NCBI GenBank assembly: GCA_018812395.1
Contig: JAHJDS010000413.1
Location: forward strand, 1-8,180
Reading direction: 5' to 3'
Length of the DNA: 8,180 bases
From: Pseudomonadota bacterium
GTDB taxonomy: Bacteria > Desulfobacterota > Desulfarculia > Desulfarculales > JAHJDS01
Shown here: one piece after another, positions 6,024 through 8,180 of the stretch
Numbering within the stretch: the stretch's first letter is position 1
Layout: every line of letters begins with the position of its first letter
The notes under the pieces: model-generated
What the model saw: the letters and a program-made list of their open reading frames with translations, nothing else
Told to the model about the DNA's origin: nothing
Databases searched by the model: none
Program-made: the position numbers and the translations under genes

Positions 6024-6938
6024 CAGGACGCGCACCCCACTCAGGTCCATGGTGCCCAGGCCCATCTGGTGACCGATGCGGATGTAGCCGATGTCGGACG
6101 GCTTGAGGCCGAACCAGCGGGTGGCGTAGGCGTCAATCGCCACGGCGTCCCGGCCGGCGAGAACGGTGTCGATCTTCTTGACGTACTCGATCGAGCCGCC
6201 CGAGGGGCCGTTGTCGGTCATGATCCGGGTGCCGTCCATGATCGTCAGGTGGGCCTTGAGCACGGTGTTCAAATCGGCGATGGACTGATGGATGCCCCAG
6301 TGCAGCCGGCCCCGGTTGCCGCCCACGGCGCCCATCATGTTCTTCATGGACAGGGTCAGCCGCGAGGAGCCGTGGTGCTTGGCCACGGGCACGTTGATGA
6401 AGGTGTTGGCCATGAGGACCGGCTTGTAAAAGGACCAGCGCTTGACGTTCTTGCCGTGCTTGAGGCGGGCGGTCAAAAACAGCCGCTCGTCGACCTGCTC
6501 GACGCGCACCCGGCGGTCGCCGATGGACTTGACCGCCGCCTCGATGCCCGAGTTCTTGTAGCAGGCCGGAGCGTGATTGACCGGGTTGTCAAAGACGAGC
6601 ACGTCTTTGGCCCCGGCCTTGAGGCACAGTTCGACGACCCGCTTCACCACCACGGGGTTGGTGTTGGCGGCCATGGCCGGGGACTGGTTCCAGGCGATGT
6701 TGGGCTTGACCACCACCGAAGCGCCCTTTTTGACAAAGGCCCCCATCCCGCCCAGCTTGGCCACGACCCGGTCCACCAGGCCGGCGTGGTCGGCGCCCTT
6801 GGCCACGGCCAGGGTCGGGTCGGGCTTGGCGGCCGCGGCCGCCTCCGGGGACCAGACCAGCGTCGTCCCCAGACCGGCCCCGGCGGTGGCCACGAATCCC
6901 AGCCGGGTCATTTTGGCCAAAAAATCCCTGCGGTCCAT
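6015..6938 (-). CDS. Tat-exported DUF362 protein
   Basis: A 307-residue protein of the DUF362 family, whose biochemical function is not established; members often occur with ferredoxin domains or ferredoxin genes. The N terminus is a near-ideal twin-arginine signal: RRDFLAKM (3-10), a hydrophobic stretch to about residue 29, and an alanine-rich likely cleavage region (33-37), so the mature protein should be periplasmic. Family-type segments include SVVVKPNIAW (74-83), DVLVFDNP (112-119), INVPVAKHH (181-189), LSMKNMMGAVG (196-206) and LTIMDG (231-236). It carries no Fe-S motif itself; cysteines are only C105 and C127. The start is supported by AGGAG (6949-6945) six bases upstream. It is first in a two-gene unit with the polyferredoxin, suggesting the two act together at the outer face of the membrane, perhaps in redox-cofactor handling; that role is inference. 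Confidence 0.9.
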   Translation of the reverse strand: MDRRDFLAKMTRLGFVATAGAGLGTTLVWSPEAAAAAKPDPTLAVAKGADHAGLVDRVVAKLGGMGAFVKKGASVVVKPNIAWNQSPAMAANTNPVVVKRVVELCLKAGAKDVLVFDNPVNHAPACYKNSGIEAAVKSIGDRRVRVEQVDERLFLTARLKHGKNVKRWSFYKPVLMANTFINVPVAKHHGSSRLTLSMKNMMGAVGGNRGRLHWGIHQSIADLNTVLKAHLTIMDGTRIMTDNGPSGGSIEYVKKIDTVLAGRDAVAIDAYATRWFGLKPSDIGYIRIGHQMGLGTMDLSGVRVLGA

Positions 6939-6950
6939 GAGATACTCCTG

Positions 6951-7051
6951 GGAAGGGTTGAGACAGGCGCGACGTCTGTCAATGTCTGTTCAAATCTATA
7001 GCCCTGGAGGCGGGTTTGCAAACAGACGACGCACGCCGCCAGGGCCGCGGA
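6951..7051 (-). promoter_or_regulatory. Structured 5' leader of the DUF362 operon
   Basis: The predicted transcript would begin almost exactly at a large hairpin. GCCCTGG (7045-7039) pairs with CCAGGGC (7007-7001); after one mismatch GGCG (7037-7034) pairs with CGCC (7012-7009). Its loop contains the palindrome GTTTGCAAAC (7023-7014) and GTCTGTT (7027-7021). The latter can instead pair with AACAGAC (6990-6984), and CGTCTGT (7028-7022) with ACAGACG (6979-6973). Nearer the gene, GACAG (6980-6976) pairs with CTGTC (6966-6962), ending about twelve bases before the SD. The alternatives are mutually exclusive. I do not recognise a known riboswitch class. Confidence 0.4.
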
Positions 7052-7057
7052 TAACCT

Positions 7058-7087
7058 ATTATACGGAAAATGGGTTCCACCAGGCAA
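7058..7087 (-). promoter_or_regulatory. Sigma-70-type promoter for the DUF362/polyferredoxin operon
   Basis: On the minus strand TTGCCT (7087-7082) and a perfect TATAAT (7063-7058) are separated by 18 bases. Transcription would start near 7051, leaving a leader of about 112 nt before the DUF362 start at 6938. A second, poorer pair inside the leader (TTGCAA 7021-7016, TATAGA 7000-6995, spacing 15) is less likely. Confidence 0.55.
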
Positions 7088-7161
7088 GGGGCTCGGCCCC
7101 GAGGCGGGCCCGGAGGCCCCGGCGGGCGCGTTGGTGGTCGGCGCCAGGGACCGGACGGGGC

Positions 7162-7189
7162 TTGATTTTTGGTCGGCGGTTGGTATATT
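7162..7189 (+). promoter_or_regulatory. Promoter of the tRNA-Ser gene
   Basis: TTGATT (7162-7167) and TATATT (7184-7189) are 16 bases apart, with TGG directly before the -10 as in an extended -10 promoter. The tRNA begins eleven bases after the -10, implying a leader of only a few bases. The stretch is clearly AT-richer than its surroundings. Confidence 0.7.
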
Positions 7190-7199
7190 GAGTCCCTGC

Positions 7200-7295
7200 G
7201 GAGGGGTGCCGCAGTCCGGTCGAACGGGCTCGACTCGAAATCGAGTGACCCGGTTGATCCCGGGTCCGTGGGTTCGAATCCCACCCCCTCCGCCA
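7200..7295 (+). tRNA. tRNA-Ser (anticodon CGA)
   Basis: A complete class II tRNA can be folded. The acceptor stem is GGAGGGG (7200-7206) with CCCCTCC (7285-7291), discriminator G 7292 and encoded CCA 7293-7295. The anticodon stem CTCGA (7229-7233) with TCGAG (7241-7245) encloses the loop CTCGAAA, placing anticodon CGA at 7236-7238; it reads the serine codon UCG. A long variable arm follows (about 7246-7267), diagnostic of serine/leucine-type tRNAs. The T arm is GTGGG (7268-7272), TTCGAAT, CCCAC (7280-7284). Its 3' half is a likely integration target for the adjacent recombinase. Confidence 0.96.
7268..7295 (+). other. Putative integration (att) core in the 3' end of tRNA-Ser
   Basis: Tyrosine recombinases carried by genomic islands commonly insert at the 3' end of tRNA genes and leave the tRNA intact. 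An integrase lies 57 bp beyond this tRNA and points toward it, the usual arrangement. The duplicated copy that would prove the site lies outside the window, so the exact core is unknown. Confidence 0.4.
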
Positions 7296-7335
7296 CTTCA
7301 TTTACATAATTTCGGGCAGTTAAGTCTCAAATCCC

Positions 7336-7355
7336 GGTGGCTAACGGGTGGCTAA
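7336..7355. repeat. 9-bp direct repeat between tRNA-Ser and integrase
   Basis: GGTGGCTAA occurs at 7336-7344 and again at 7347-7355, eleven bases apart, about one helical turn. The second copy covers the integrase stop codon. Paired short direct repeats close to an att site resemble arm-type binding sites of tyrosine integrases; this role is inferred. Confidence 0.5.
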
Positions 7356-8180
7356 ACCTCATCCTGGCCGCCCTTTTTCATTCCCCTGTCCAGCGGCAAC
7401 ACATTCGGCTTAAACAACCGCACCAGTCGGCCCGCATCGGACCCGACGTAACGCTTTGTCGTTCGGGGGTCAGTATGCCCCATCACCTCACCGATCAATT
7501 CCAGGCTATGCCCCTCGGCCACCTTGCGAGCGCCGAAGCTATGACGCGTACCCTGGTAGAGAGAGATGCGAACCCCAACCTCTTTGCTGGCACGCGACCA
7601 AATGCGCTCCAAGCGGTAGTAAGGCCGCCCTAACCGATTCACGAACACAAAGCCCGTCAATGACTTCGGCAGGCGTCGAAGCACCTTTTCAATTTCGGGC
7701 AGCATCGGTAGCACGGTGACGGTGTGGGCCTTGGTGGCCTCTTTTAGAGTCTGGCCGCTGAATGTGCGGCTGATAGTGATCGTCTTCTGTTCCCAAGTCT
7801 ACGGCATCCCACATCAAGGCCCTGGCCTCACCCGGTCGGCGCCCATAGGTCGCGAGAAAGATGAAGATCGGGCGGTCATCAATCGGAATGGCCTTGATAA
7901 TAGACGCCTGTGTGGTTTCATCTATCCACTTCGTTGCGGGCCGGTCGAACTTGATCAGTGGAAAGTCGGGGACTGCCGGTATGTCACCCCGGCGCTTGGC
8001 CCACCGCAGACACGCCCGAAGGTCGCTTAATATGTTCCACACGGTTTTGGGCGCCAGTCGTTTCAGCAGGGCGTCGGCAAGGTCTTCCAGTTCGCCGAAG
8101 GTCAACTCCCGGATGTCCATGCCATGTAGCCCAGTCCAATAGCAACGGACATATGTTTCGCGGGTGCGAAGCGTCTCGGG
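7352..8180 (-). pseudogene. Tyrosine recombinase/integrase, frameshifted and cut by window edge
   Basis: A phage-type integrase whose N terminus lies beyond the right edge; the frame is open to base 8180, upstream of the ATG at 8120. The core-binding domain is recognisable (LKRLAPKTVWNILSDLRACLRW), followed by the catalytic start FLATYGRRPGEARALMW with catalytic arginine near 7841-7836. After the codons for AVDL the frame must shift by one base: EQKTITISRTFSGQTLKEAT then continues smoothly into the C-terminal part in the other frame. The extra base lies in GGG of the minus strand (7794-7792). The C-terminal part has TRHSFG (Arg 7546-7544), GHTDPRTTKRY with His near 7477 and nucleophile Tyr 7450-7448. 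The first position of the HxxR motif is Gln, not His. GC is visibly lower than in neighbouring genes, indicating transfer. The break could be real inactivation or a sequence error. It points toward tRNA-Ser. Confidence 0.82.

Noticed and set aside
4273..6072. A 599-codon open frame on the plus strand.
   Set aside because: It is antisense to the polyferredoxin, has no recognisable domains, is rich in Gly/Pro/Arg/Gln and reflects high GC at third positions of the real gene.
5934..7001. A 355-codon plus-strand frame opposite the DUF362 gene.
   Set aside because: Antisense shadow of a gene with a clear Tat signal and family motifs.
6979..7301. Minus-strand small proteins reading GVGFEPT or GWDSNPR.
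   Set aside because: These are the antisense of the tRNA-Ser gene, a well-known source of spurious protein annotations.
7689..7800. Programmed +1 frameshifting as the explanation of the integrase break.
   Set aside because: The site TTGGGAAC is not a known +1 or -1 slippery motif and no stimulatory stop or structure was seen; decay or a base error is simpler.
1..8180. CRISPR array, rRNA, insertion sequence or toxin-antitoxin pair.
   Set aside because: No regularly spaced repeats, rRNA-like sequence, transposase motifs or small gene pairs were found on either strand.

Overview
The window is a GC-rich bacterial chromosome segment. A flagellar stator gene, a Tat-exported DUF362 protein paired with a large polyferredoxin, a heptose-phosphate adenylyltransferase (Gram-negative LPS) and a possible sigma-54 promoter together suggest a deltaproteobacterial (Desulfobacterota-like) anaerobe. 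That assignment is inference; no rRNA or other phylogenetic marker is present.

Layout: (1) At the left edge, on the minus strand, is a nearly complete motA whose 3' end lies outside the window. A sigma-54-like -24/-12 element sits just upstream of its ribosome binding site. (2) A 335-bp divergent intergenic region contains short hairpins and a run of ten G. (3) A plus-strand cluster at 1114-4119 encodes a MinD/ParA-type ATPase, a small protein with a degenerate J-like domain and a RodZ-type helix-turn-helix, a stand-alone heptose-1-phosphate adenylyltransferase, and an unrecognised helical protein. The first three overlap at their ends (4 bp and 11 bp) and are probably translationally coupled. 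(4) Convergent to this cluster is a minus-strand pair: a Tat-exported DUF362 protein, then a NapH/NapG-like polyferredoxin with about five membrane segments and an internal twin-arginine motif. A good promoter and a structured leader precede the pair. (5) A tRNA-Ser(CGA) gene with its own strong promoter follows. (6) Immediately beyond the tRNA, pointing toward it, is a tyrosine recombinase of visibly lower GC. It is broken by a one-base frameshift and runs off the right edge. This looks like the tRNA-proximal end of an integrated element that continues to the right.

How the genes may work together: the ATPase and J/HTH protein resemble positioning or polarity modules and lie beside a motility gene, but their client is unknown. 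The DUF362/polyferredoxin pair looks like a membrane redox module, with two predicted cytoplasmic Fe-S clusters and about four exported ones. The most notable items are the possible dual Sec/Tat assembly of the polyferredoxin, the structured DUF362 leader, the HPD-less J/HTH adaptor beside a MinD-like ATPase, and the frameshifted integrase at tRNA-Ser. I did not find a clear-cut, wholly new defence or mobile system in this window.
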